Positions 25,514-34,306 of a DNA stretch of 64,000 nucleotides are shown here, piece after piece. Each line of letters begins with the position of its first letter. Within the stretch, counting starts at the first letter, position 1. A model generated the notes under the pieces. That model did not search any database, had not been told where the DNA came from, and saw nothing but the letters and a program-made list of their open reading frames with translations. Source of the DNA: Arcticibacterium luteifluviistationis (GTDB lineage: Bacteria; Bacteroidota; Bacteroidia; Cytophagales; Spirosomataceae); assembly GCF_003258705.1 (NCBI RefSeq), contig NZ_CP029480.1, positions 3,844,001 through 3,908,000 of the forward strand. The letters run 5' to 3'. A program made the translations under genes and the position numbers.

Positions 25514-28042
25514 TCAATTCCAATCTTTTGCTTTAACCTGCTCTCTAAAAGGAACTAGCTCCACCGTAGGGTCTTTCTCCTCAGGAGCATTCACAAAATG
25601 AGCAAACTGCTTGCGGATTTCAGGGTTATTTACTGCTTCCGTCCATTCGCATTTATAGTTTTCTACCAGTTTTTGCATGCCCTCATCTAGTTCTTTACAA
25701 ATACCCAAAACATCATCCATAATGACCGTTTTTAAGTAATCCAAGCCGCCTTCCATTTTATCCATCCATGCGGCAGTACGCTGAAGTGGCTCGGCCGTTT
25801 GAATATAAAACATCAAGAATCTATCAATTAACTGGATACATCGCTCATCACTTAAGTCGGTAGCTAAAAGTTCTGCGTGACGTGGTGTGGCACCGCCATT
25901 CCCTCCCACATATAGGTTCCAGCCTATTTCGGTAGCTATAATTCCAAAGTCCTTTCCTTTAGCTTCGGCACATTCTCTAACACAACCCGAAACGCCTCCT
26001 TTTAGCTTATGCGGAGAACGTAGACCTTTGTATCTGTTTTCTACCTCGATGGCAAAACTCACGGCATCTTGCACACCGTACCTGCACCAGGTGGTTCCTA
26101 CACAGCTTTTCACTGTTCTTAATGATTTTCCATAAGCCTGACCTGTTTCAAAACCTGCGTCAATTAACTCTTCCCAAATATTTGGCAAATCGCTCACATG
26201 AGCACCAAACATATCAATACGCTGGCCACCAGTTATTTTGGTATACAGACCATATTTCTTAGCCACTTGCCCTATCACTATCAATTTATCAGGCGTAATT
26301 TCTCCTGCAGGAATTCTTGGTACTACAGAATAGGTACCTCCACGCTGAATGTTGGCCAAAAATCTATCGTTCGAATCTTGAGCGGTAGCTCTGCCTTTTT
26401 CTAAGACATTTTCGCCCCACAAGCTCGCCAAAATAGAAGCGACAGCAGGCTTACAAGTTTCGCAACCATCACCTGTTCCTAATTTATCTAAAACCTCATC
26501 ATAGGTTTTAAGACTTTTCATTTTCGTCAAGCTCAAAATCTCTTGACGCGTGTGGTCAAAATGTTCACAAATAACATTTCTTACAAATACACCCTGAGCG
26601 GCCAAACCTGCATTTAGCAAATCTTTGACCATTGGCGTACAACCACCACAACCAGTACAGGCTTTTGTAGCTTTCTTAAGACCGTCTAAAGTGCTACAGC
26701 CTTTTTCTACTTCTTCTAAAATATCTCCTTTGGTAACTGCTTCGCAAGAACATATCAATGCAAAATCTGAAATCGCCATAATACCCGCTCCCTCATCTTC
26801 TCCTCCTCTTGAACCTAGAATGAGTTCTTCTGCATTTTCAGGAATAGGTAACTTACTATTGACCGTTTGCAGTAACATATTATACTGTTCGGCATCTCCA
26901 ATTAGAATACCACCCAAAAGCTCTTTGCCGTCATTGGAAACATTGACACGCTTATATATTCCCTTAGCTCTATCTTCAAAAGTGATGGTTTTACAATCTG
27001 GTGCTTCGGCAAAAGCATTACCAAAACTGGCTACGTCAACACCAATTAACTTTAGCTTGGTAGACATGTCAAAACCTGTAAACTCTGACCTTTTAGAAAC
27101 TACATCATTTATGATTTTCTTAGCAATGCTATTTAGGGCCACCTCAGCCATTTCGTAACCAGGAGCCACCAAACCGTAAATCATCCCTTCATAAAGGGCA
27201 CATTCACCTATGGCAAAAATGTCTTCCTGCGAAGTTTCCATCGCTTCGTTTACTTCAATACCTCCACGTAAACCTGTTTTCAGTTCTGCTGCTTTCGCCA
27301 ACTCGTCTCTTGGTTTAATTCCAGCAGAAATAACCACCATTTCAGCATTCAGGGTTTCACCGTCATAAAACTTAAGACCGCTAACCGTATCATCGCCTAA
27401 AAAGGTTTCTGTATTCTTATTGGCATGGACTTTAATTCCAAGCTCTGCCAATTTACTTTCTAAGACCCCAGAACCTGCGGCATCTATCTGCCTCGGCATC
27501 AAACGAGGAGCAAACTCCACCACATGTGCATCAGACACGCCTAAGTCAAGCAAAGCCTTAGCAGCTTCTAGCCCTAACAGGCCACCACCTATCACCACAC
27601 CAGTTTTTGCTTTTTTGGCATGAGATTTCATCATATCCAAATCTTCTATAGTTCTGTAAACAAAGACCCCATCAAGTTCTACTCCTTTTATAGGTGGAAC
27701 AAATGCTCCTGAACCCGTAGCAAAAACTAAATAATCATAAGACTCTACCACGCCTCTATGCGAAGTAACTTTCTTATTATTTTTATCCAGCTCTAAAACT
27801 GGGTCGCCTAAATGTATCTTGATGTCGTTTTCTTCATACCAAGATAATGGTGCCATAGTAAGCTCTTCCAAAGTTTTCTCTCCGAAGTAAGAACTCAAGT
27901 GTACTCTGTCATACGCAGGTCTAGGTTCTTCACCAAAAACCACGATTTCTAATTGAGATCTTAAAGAAGAGGATACAGCTTTTTCACAAAACTTATACCC
28001 TACCATTCCATTTCCGATTACTACAACTTTGGACTTTTCCAT
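25514..28042 (-). CDS. nirB: Nitrite reductase (NAD(P)H) large subunit
   Basis: 842 residues, full length. Order: FAD/NAD(P)H module (about 1-410, VVIGNGMVGYKFCEKA and VVIGGGLLGLEAAKAL), BFD-like [2Fe-2S] domain (CSCEAVTKGDI...CTGCGGC, about 430-475), then sulfite/nitrite reductase ferredoxin-like and siroheme/[4Fe-4S] domains (about 550-780). The siroheme Cys set is complete: CVGTTWC and GCVRECAEA. It reduces nitrite to ammonium with six electrons from NAD(P)H. It is the first gene of a likely six-gene operon and is divergent from cobA. Confidence 0.96.
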   Translation of the reverse strand: MEKSKVVVIGNGMVGYKFCEKAVSSSLRSQLEIVVFGEEPRPAYDRVHLSSYFGEKTLEELTMAPLSWYEENDIKIHLGDPVLELDKNNKKVTSHRGVVESYDYLVFATGSGAFVPPIKGVELDGVFVYRTIEDLDMMKSHAKKAKTGVVIGGGLLGLEAAKALLDLGVSDAHVVEFAPRLMPRQIDAAGSGVLESKLAELGIKVHANKNTETFLGDDTVSGLKFYDGETLNAEMVVISAGIKPRDELAKAAELKTGLRGGIEVNEAMETSQEDIFAIGECALYEGMIYGLVAPGYEMAEVALNSIAKKIINDVVSKRSEFTGFDMSTKLKLIGVDVASFGNAFAEAPDCKTITFEDRAKGIYKRVNVSNDGKELLGGILIGDAEQYNMLLQTVNSKLPIPENAEELILGSRGGEDEGAGIMAISDFALICSCEAVTKGDILEEVEKGCSTLDGLKKATKACTGCGGCTPMVKDLLNAGLAAQGVFVRNVICEHFDHTRQEILSLTKMKSLKTYDEVLDKLGTGDGCETCKPAVASILASLWGENVLEKGRATAQDSNDRFLANIQRGGTYSVVPRIPAGEITPDKLIVIGQVAKKYGLYTKITGGQRIDMFGAHVSDLPNIWEELIDAGFETGQAYGKSLRTVKSCVGTTWCRYGVQDAVSFAIEVENRYKGLRSPHKLKGGVSGCVRECAEAKGKDFGIIATEIGWNLYVGGNGGATPRHAELLATDLSDERCIQLIDRFLMFYIQTAEPLQRTAAWMDKMEGGLDYLKTVIMDDVLGICKELDEGMQKLVENYKCEWTEAVNNPEIRKQFAHFVNAPEEKDPTVELVPFREQVKAKDWN

Positions 28043-28108
28043 TATTAAAATAAACTATTTTATGCAACAATTAACTAAATTGCACGAAACAAACACTCAG
28101 TCACACCT

Positions 28109-28134
28109 AAGTATATTTCGCTAGTTCAAATGTA
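28109..28134 (-). promoter_or_regulatory. nirB promoter -7 box and degenerate operator half-site
   Basis: Minus strand TACATTTG (28134-28127) is a perfect TAnnTTTG; no good TTTG is seen 19-21 bp upstream. Just downstream lies AAGTAT (plus strand 28109-28114), one arm of the AGTAT-N2-ATACT palindrome seen at 28263 and 34248, with the other arm degenerate. A weak -33 fits activator dependence. Confidence 0.5.
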
Positions 28135-28204
28135 TGGCAATTTTTCATTTTTAAAAACTTTTATTCTTTATTTTTGCTAATAATCAATATTATAGTTCAT
28201 TCGA

Positions 28205-28274
28205 TTTGTTTTTTCTACTATATATACATTCATTTGTATCATAACACCTCAGAATACAATTAAGTATTAATACT
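28205..28274 (+). promoter_or_regulatory. cobA-nasA promoter and palindromic operator
   Basis: TTTG (28205-28208), 20 bp, TTCATTTG (28229-28236, one mismatch to TAnnTTTG). Then the perfect palindrome AGTATTAATACT at 28263-28274, which ends 6 bp before the cobA ATG. The same AGTAT-N2-ATACT core occurs at 34254-34265. Confidence 0.55.
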
Positions 28275-28280
28275 CAGTTT

Positions 28281-29057
28281 ATGAAACTATCCCTTATAGG
28301 AGCAGGACCAGGCGACCCAGACTTAATCACACTAAAGGCTATCAAAACCTTAGCCGTGGCTGATGTAATACTATATGACGCCCTTGCCAACCCTTGCCTA
28401 TTATCCTATGCATCCAAAGAGGCTGAGCTGATTTATGTAGGCAAAAGATTAGGGCAACACAGCGTATCACAAGACGAAATCAATAGAATAATACTTCAAA
28501 ACACACTTTCCGGAAAGCATGTAGCTAGACTAAAAGGCGGCGACCCCGTAATTTTTGGAAGAGGTTTTGAAGAAATGGATTATGTACGTGCTTATGGCAT
28601 AGAAACTGAAATCATTCCAGGAATATCAAGCTCTGTAGCGGTACCTTCTTTAAAAGGAATTCCAGTCACAAAACGCGGCATGGCAGAAAGTTTTTGGGTA
28701 ATTACTGGCCATACCAAAGACAGAGAACTACCAAAAGACATGGAACTAGCAGCAAAATCATCTGCCACCATTGTCATCTTAATGGGGATAAGTAAGATTG
28801 ACGAAATCATGACCATTTTTTCTGCCAACGGAAAAGAGGCAACACCCGTGGCTATTATACAAAATGGCACCACTCCTGAAGAAAAAACAATCACTGGAGA
28901 AGTTTTCAATATTGCCGAAAAGGTAAAAGCAAACAACATAAAAAGCCCCGCTATCATAGTTATAGGAGAAACCGTAAGGCTTTGCCCTGACTACATCAAC
29001 AGCTATTTGGCCACAAACCACTTAGTAGAAAACGAAAAACAAGCAAAGCATGGTTAA
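28281..29057 (+). CDS. cobA: Uroporphyrinogen-III C-methyltransferase (SUMT)
   Basis: 258 residues, the single-domain type. N-terminal GAGPGDPDLITLKA, YVGKRLGQH, and LKGGDPVIFGRGFEE are SUMT signatures. It methylates uroporphyrinogen III at C2 and C7 to precorrin-2, the precursor of siroheme required by NirB. A separate precorrin-2 dehydrogenase/chelatase is not in the window. Its stop overlaps the start of the nitrate reductase by 8 bp. Confidence 0.94.
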   Translation: MKLSLIGAGPGDPDLITLKAIKTLAVADVILYDALANPCLLSYASKEAELIYVGKRLGQHSVSQDEINRIILQNTLSGKHVARLKGGDPVIFGRGFEEMDYVRAYGIETEIIPGISSSVAVPSLKGIPVTKRGMAESFWVITGHTKDRELPKDMELAAKSSATIVILMGISKIDEIMTIFSANGKEATPVAIIQNGTTPEEKTITGEVFNIAEKVKANNIKSPAIIVIGETVRLCPDYINSYLATNHLVENEKQAKHG

Positions 29058-32000
29058 GAAATATAAATCTACTTGTAGTTACTGCGGCGTAGGATGCGGT
29101 GTTGAAATCACAAAAGCACCTGATGGCAAAATAACCTTAACCGGAGACAAAGACCACCCTGTAAACAGAGGAATGCTTTGCTCAAAAGGAATGAATCTTC
29201 ACTACACGGTGAACGACACATCCGACAGACTATTATACCCTGAAATGAGAATGCACCGAAGCATGCCACTTCAGCGAGTAAGCTGGAATAAAGCCATAGA
29301 AAGAACTGCTGCCGTTTTCAAAAGCTTAATAGAAAAACATGGTCCAGAGTCCGTTGGATTCTATGTTTCCGGACAGTGCCTTACAGAAGAGTACTACCTA
29401 TGGAATAAGTTAATGAAAGGCTTTATCGGCTCTAACAACATTGACACCAACTCTAGACTTTGCATGAGTTCGGCCGTGGTAGGTTACAAAAAAACCTTAG
29501 GAGAAGACAGCGTTCCGGTTTGCTATGACGACATAGAACTAAGCGACGTAATTTTAGTGGAGGGGGCAAACCCAGCATGGTGCCATCCGATATTATGGCG
29601 AAGAGTAGAGGCTCACAAAGCCGCTAACCCAAATATCAAAATTATATGTGTAGACCCTAGAGAAACACAAACGGCAACAAACTCAGACCTTTTTGTGCCA
29701 CTCATACCTGGCACAGATGTTTATTTCAACAATGCGATTGGGCGATTATTAATTGAAAATGGTTTTACGGATAGCAAATTTATTGAAAACCATTCTGACG
29801 GCTTTGACGCTTACAAAGAAAAAGTTTTTGAAAAAAGCATAAAAGAATACGCAGAGATATGCGGCATCGAAACTGAAAAAATCATAGAAGCGGCTAAATG
29901 GATTGGCGAAGCAAAAGGCTTTCTTTCTATGTGGACTATGGGTTTAAACCAAAGTGTCATAGGTGTCAATAAAAACCTATCCCTCATTAACCTTTCTCTT
30001 ATCACAGGAAAAATTGGCAAACCAGGAAATGGCCCTTTCTCACTTACTGGCCAACCAAATGCCATGGGAGGAAGAGAAGTAGGAGGACTTTCAAACATGC
30101 TGGCTTCTCACAGAGAATTAAGCAACCCTGCCCACATCGCGGAAATGGAAGACTTTTGGGGCGTAGCCGGTATCTCAAATAAACCAGGACTATCTGCCAC
30201 AGAAATGTTTGAGGCACTAGACAGTGGCAAACTAAAAGCCATTTGGATTATTTGCACCAATCCACTGGTGAGTATGCCAGATGCTAACAAGGTGGAAGCT
30301 GCTTTGAAAAAAGCAAAATTTGTGGTGGTTCAAGATATTTCACAGAATGCCGACACGGTAAAATTTGCAGATGTTATTCTTCCAGCCGCTGGATGGGCCG
30401 AAAAAGAGGGCACCATGACCAATGCCGAAAGGAGAGTTTCTTACCTAGAAAAAGTAGTAGACGCACCAGGCGAATGCCTACCCGATGCAGAAATCATTTG
30501 CAAATTTGCCACTCAAATGGGCTGGGGCAATCATTTCAAATATAACTCAAGTTCAGATATTTATGACGAATACGCCAAAAGCACTATTGGCACCAACATC
30601 GATTGCTCTGGAATAAACTACGAGCTACTAAAAAAAGAAACCATACAGTGGCCATACCCAGCAGACAAAACATTTTCTGGCAATAACAGCCGCCTCTTTG
30701 AAGACCAGATATTTTATACGCCAAATCAAAAGGCTCAAATACATGCTGTGGACGGGAAGAACCCATCAGAGCAAGTTTCAGAAAAATACCCGCTAGTGCT
30801 ACTAACAGGTAGAATTAGAGACCAATGGCACACTAGAACAAAAACAGGAAAAGTAAACAAGCTCAATCAGCATATTGACAGCCCATTTTTAGAAATTCAC
30901 CCTGAAGACGCATTACTCAGAAAAATCAAAGACCAACAGGTGGTCATGGTCAATGGAAAAAGAGGGGAGGTAAAAGTAAAAGCGAAACTTACAGAGACCG
31001 TAAGGAGGGGAACTTGCTTCCTACCTATGCATTGGGGCAAAATAGTCAATAATTCCTTCGCAAGGGCTAATAATTTGACAAGCGATTTGGTAGACCCAAT
31101 TTCAAAAGAACCAGATTTCAAATATGCCGCTGTTGAGGTTTCTTTATATAAAAAACCAAAAGAGAAGATTATTGTTATTGGAGCTGGTTCTGCTGGCCTA
31201 GGATTCATATCGGCCTATCGCCAGCTAAACCAAACAGACGACATAGAGGTATTTTCAAAAGAAATATACCCTTTTTATAACCGCGTGATGCTGCCTGATT
31301 ATATCAGTGGTACGCAAAACTGGAATCAACTAGTTAAACTAAGAGAAGACCAGTTTAGCGAAAACAGAATCAAGGTTCATAAAGGAATCAGCATTGAAAG
31401 CATTGACAGAAAGAATAAAGTTGTCATTGACTCTAAAGGAAATGAGCACAGTTACGACAAGCTCTTTTTAGGAATGGGAAGTAGGGCATTTATGCCAAGA
31501 AACTTCCCAAAAATTCCTGGTATATTTAACATGAGAAGTCGAATTGACGCAGACTCTATTGCTCCATTTCTAGCTAAAAACGGGAAAGCAATTATAGTAG
31601 GTGGCGGTCTTTTAGGACTGGAATTAGCAGCTTCTTTAAGAGAAATAAATGTACCCGTAACGGTGGTTCAGCGAATTGGTAGATTCATGGACAGGCAACT
31701 AGACCCTATGGGAAGTGCTATTCTTCATGAAGAAATTCAGGCTCTTGGTGTTGAAACTTTCTTTAACGACGAGGTAGAACAATTTTATGGTACAGATGCC
31801 ATAGAGGGCGTAAGACTAAAATCGGGCAGAAAACTTGACTGCAGCCTAATGGTGGTAGCGGCAGGAACCAGCCCAGCCATAGAAATTGCGAAAGAAGCTG
31901 GCCTAAAATGCAACAGAGGCATAGAGGTAAACGAATACCTACAAACCTCCGACCCAGATATTTTTGCCTGTGGCGAAATAGCACAATGGGAAGGGCAGAT

Positions 32001-32562
32001 GTGGGGAATAACCGCAGCAGCCGAACAGCAAGCCGAAGTGGTAGCTAAATATTTGACAGGTGACCTTGCCGCTCACTACAGAGGCTCACTCTCCATGAAT
32101 ATCTTAAAAATGGAAGGCGTGGAACTATGCTCTTTAGGAGAAATAGAAATCCCGCAAGGAGCGAAAGATTACGAAGAGGTCATATTTATTGACAAAGCGA
32201 AACGCTATTACAAAAAATGCCTGGTCAAAAATGACAGGCTCGTTGGTGCAATTCTAATTGGTGACAAATCGGAGTTTTTAGAATACCGCGAACTCATTTC
32301 AAAAGGCATTGAACTATCAGAAAAGAGGCTTCAATTGCTCCGCTCAGGTCAAAAAACCGAACCAGTGAAGGGAAAGCTGATTTGCTCTTGCAATAACGTA
32401 GGCGAAGGAAACCTCAAAGAAAAAATAAAAGGCGGCTGCACTAAATTTCAGAATTTATGTGACACTACGGGTGCAGGAACAGGCTGCGGCTCATGCAGAC
32501 CAGAGGTAAGAGGAATACTGGAAGCAACCTTAAGAGAACAAGAAATCTTAGTACTAGACTAG
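29050..32562 (+). CDS. nasA: Assimilatory nitrate reductase fused to a NirB-like flavin and BFD module
   Basis: 1170 residues. N-terminal [4Fe-4S] Cys set in CSYCGVGCG and MLCSKG, then the molybdopterin oxidoreductase domain (about 55-480) and the molybdopterin-dinucleotide domain (about 580-690). From about 704 a second enzyme type follows: an FAD/NAD(P)H oxidoreductase (IIVIGAGSAGLG, AIIVGGGLLGLELAASL) and, at about 1112-1155, a BFD-like [2Fe-2S] domain (CSCNNV...CGSC). So one chain could take electrons from NAD(P)H and reduce nitrate to nitrite in the cytosol. In many bacteria the electron-donor subunit is separate. It overlaps cobA by 8 bp and is followed after 9 bp by the rubredoxin-bearing protein. 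Confidence 0.92.
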   Translation: MVKKYKSTCSYCGVGCGVEITKAPDGKITLTGDKDHPVNRGMLCSKGMNLHYTVNDTSDRLLYPEMRMHRSMPLQRVSWNKAIERTAAVFKSLIEKHGPESVGFYVSGQCLTEEYYLWNKLMKGFIGSNNIDTNSRLCMSSAVVGYKKTLGEDSVPVCYDDIELSDVILVEGANPAWCHPILWRRVEAHKAANPNIKIICVDPRETQTATNSDLFVPLIPGTDVYFNNAIGRLLIENGFTDSKFIENHSDGFDAYKEKVFEKSIKEYAEICGIETEKIIEAAKWIGEAKGFLSMWTMGLNQSVIGVNKNLSLINLSLITGKIGKPGNGPFSLTGQPNAMGGREVGGLSNMLASHRELSNPAHIAEMEDFWGVAGISNKPGLSATEMFEALDSGKLKAIWIICTNPLVSMPDANKVEAALKKAKFVVVQDISQNADTVKFADVILPAAGWAEKEGTMTNAERRVSYLEKVVDAPGECLPDAEIICKFATQMGWGNHFKYNSSSDIYDEYAKSTIGTNIDCSGINYELLKKETIQWPYPADKTFSGNNSRLFEDQIFYTPNQKAQIHAVDGKNPSEQVSEKYPLVLLTGRIRDQWHTRTKTGKVNKLNQHIDSPFLEIHPEDALLRKIKDQQVVMVNGKRGEVKVKAKLTETVRRGTCFLPMHWGKIVNNSFARANNLTSDLVDPISKEPDFKYAAVEVSLYKKPKEKIIVIGAGSAGLGFISAYRQLNQTDDIEVFSKEIYPFYNRVMLPDYISGTQNWNQLVKLREDQFSENRIKVHKGISIESIDRKNKVVIDSKGNEHSYDKLFLGMGSRAFMPRNFPKIPGIFNMRSRIDADSIAPFLAKNGKAIIVGGGLLGLELAASLREINVPVTVVQRIGRFMDRQLDPMGSAILHEEIQALGVETFFNDEVEQFYGTDAIEGVRLKSGRKLDCSLMVVAAGTSPAIEIAKEAGLKCNRGIEVNEYLQTSDPDIFACGEIAQWEGQMWGITAAAEQQAEVVAKYLTGDLAAHYRGSLSMNILKMEGVELCSLGEIEIPQGAKDYEEVIFIDKAKRYYKKCLVKNDRLVGAILIGDKSEFLEYRELISKGIELSEKRLQLLRSGQKTEPVKGKLICSCNNVGEGNLKEKIKGGCTKFQNLCDTTGAGTGCGSCRPEVRGILEATLREQEILVLD

Positions 32563-32571
32563 CAGAAAACT

Positions 32572-33999
32572 ATGACAGGATATTACACCATCAGAGTAAA
32601 TTTTATAGGAGGAATAGCTTCACCGGGTGAACTTCAGAAGATTCTTGCTATTGCCGCAGAATGCGACATCAAACAAGTTCGTTTTGGGCTTCGTCAGCAA
32701 ATGATTATGTACCTTTCTTATACGCATGAAAAGGCATTTATCTCCAAAATGAATGCAGCAGAAGTAGACTTTTACATAGATGACAATCCTCACCCAAATG
32801 TAATAAGCTCATACGTGTCTGAAGAAGTTTTTCAAAGAGGAAACTGGCTGAGTGAAGGTATCTACAAAGACATTCTTGACGCCTTTGACTACAACCCAAG
32901 CTTAAAAATAAATATCTCTGACAGCCAACAAAGTTTTACACCATTCTTCTCTGGGCATATAAATTTCATATCGTCTGACCAACCAAATTTTTGGCATCTA
33001 TATCTTCGTGAGCCAAAGTCTAATGAACTCATAACTTATGACAAATTGGTGTTTAGCAATGAAATAGCCAAAATATCAAAAGTGCTAAACGAACGAATCT
33101 CAGCAGGAAATACAAGTTTTGACGGCTTGCCGAACATCATATCTGTACCCGTAGAAAAGAAACTAAAGCTACCAAAGTTTACCCTTCCTTACTATGAGGG
33201 CTTTAACCGGTATGGCAAAAAATCTTGGCTTGGCATTTATAGAAGAGGCGAAGTGTTTGAAACATCGTTTTTGCAAGACCTTTGCAGGCTTTGCCTGAAA
33301 ACCAAAATTGGAGAAATATGCCTTACGCCATGGAAGTCAATTATTATCAAAAATATTCAAGAAGAAGACCGAAACGATTGGAGTGGCCTGTTAGCGAAAC
33401 ATGACATAAACGTAAGACATGCGGCCAATGAACTCAACTGGCAAATAGAAGACACCTCGCCAGAAGCACTTGAGCTCAAAAACAAACTGGTAAGACACTT
33501 CAACAAAAAAGACTTAAGAACTTTCGGCATTTGCCTTGGCATAAAAACTTTCCCAAAAACCGAAGTCTACGCTTCCATTTTAGTCAAACAAAAAAAGAGC
33601 AAAGTCTTACCATTTCTAAAGCTTTATGACATCACTTACACTACAGATTATGACCCAAACGGAAGAAAAGTAGCCTTTTTTGCAAAGAACGTTTTCGGAA
33701 TTGCCTTACCAGAAAAGCTCCGGAAATCTGTCTTAGAATTTAATGAGCATATAGCCTATGAATCAAGATTCAAAGACCTTCCTAAAAAAGACGAAGAAGA
33801 AACTAGAAAAGAGCAACCAGTACTCCACCAATGCTCATCATGCCTAACCATTTATGACCCTGCATATGGTGACGAAATGAACGACATACCACCAGGTATA
33901 AACTTTGAAAATCTACCAGAAGAATATTGCTGCTCAGTTTGCGAAAGCTCAAAAACAGCATTCATACTGACCAATACAGAAGAAGTGGCTTTAGCGTAA
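32572..33999 (+). CDS. Nitrite/sulfite reductase-like protein with C-terminal rubredoxin domain
   Basis: 475 residues. Residues about 5-65 look like the ferredoxin-like half domain of sulfite/nitrite reductases (FIGGIASPGELQKILAIAAECDIKQVRFGLRQQM). The middle part resembles a second such repeat but lacks the C-x5-C...C-x3-C siroheme/[4Fe-4S] set seen in NirB; only LCRLC and ICL occur. A rubredoxin domain (about 418-465) ends the protein: HQCSSCLTIYDPAYGDE and CCSVCESS give two CxxC pairs for one iron. It is probably an electron-transfer partner of the preceding nitrate reductase rather than a siroheme enzyme. Last gene of the cobA operon, followed by a terminator. Confidence 0.75.
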   Translation: MTGYYTIRVNFIGGIASPGELQKILAIAAECDIKQVRFGLRQQMIMYLSYTHEKAFISKMNAAEVDFYIDDNPHPNVISSYVSEEVFQRGNWLSEGIYKDILDAFDYNPSLKINISDSQQSFTPFFSGHINFISSDQPNFWHLYLREPKSNELITYDKLVFSNEIAKISKVLNERISAGNTSFDGLPNIISVPVEKKLKLPKFTLPYYEGFNRYGKKSWLGIYRRGEVFETSFLQDLCRLCLKTKIGEICLTPWKSIIIKNIQEEDRNDWSGLLAKHDINVRHAANELNWQIEDTSPEALELKNKLVRHFNKKDLRTFGICLGIKTFPKTEVYASILVKQKKSKVLPFLKLYDITYTTDYDPNGRKVAFFAKNVFGIALPEKLRKSVLEFNEHIAYESRFKDLPKKDEEETRKEQPVLHQCSSCLTIYDPAYGDEMNDIPPGINFENLPEEYCCSVCESSKTAFILTNTEEVALA

Positions 34000-34016
34000 A
34001 AACCAACAATATTATT

Positions 34017-34056
34017 GATACTCATGGAGAACCCACTCTATGAGTATTTTTTTTTG
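34017..34056 (+). terminator. Terminator of the cobA-nasA operon
   Basis: Stem ATACTCAT (34018-34025) with ATGAGTAT (34040-34047), loop of 14 nt, followed by a run of T. The rest of 33999-34306 holds only the promoter and operator described at 34212. Confidence 0.75.
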
Positions 34057-34211
34057 CCCGAACTTCTAATAAAACAAAAACTAATACTCCTTTCTGACAC
34101 ACTATTATTTTTTACAAATACGCATAATGCCATATTTTAAATGCTGCTTCTGACTTTATTCGGAATAATATTGCACATTTCTAATAAATATCGAGAAATA
34201 ATATAAAATAA

Positions 34212-34271
34212 TTTCATCAAAGAAGTCGTAGTTATACTTTTGAGTATATAATAAGTATTTATACTTATTAT
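34212..34271 (+). promoter_or_regulatory. Promoter and palindromic operator of the porin-narK operon
   Basis: TTTC (34212-34215), 19 bp, TACTTTTG (34235-34242, a perfect -7 box). At 34248-34271 a perfect inverted repeat with 11-bp arms (ATAATAAGTAT, TT, and its complement) covers the expected start of transcription. Its core AAGTAT-N2-ATACTT equals the cobA site. Each arm contains TACTTAT, which fits the E. coli NarL heptamer TACYYMT, but in outward orientation with a 4-bp gap. Confidence 0.7.
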
Positions 34272-34306
34272 CATTAGTCGACTATTCAAATTTTAATCTA
34301 AAATTG

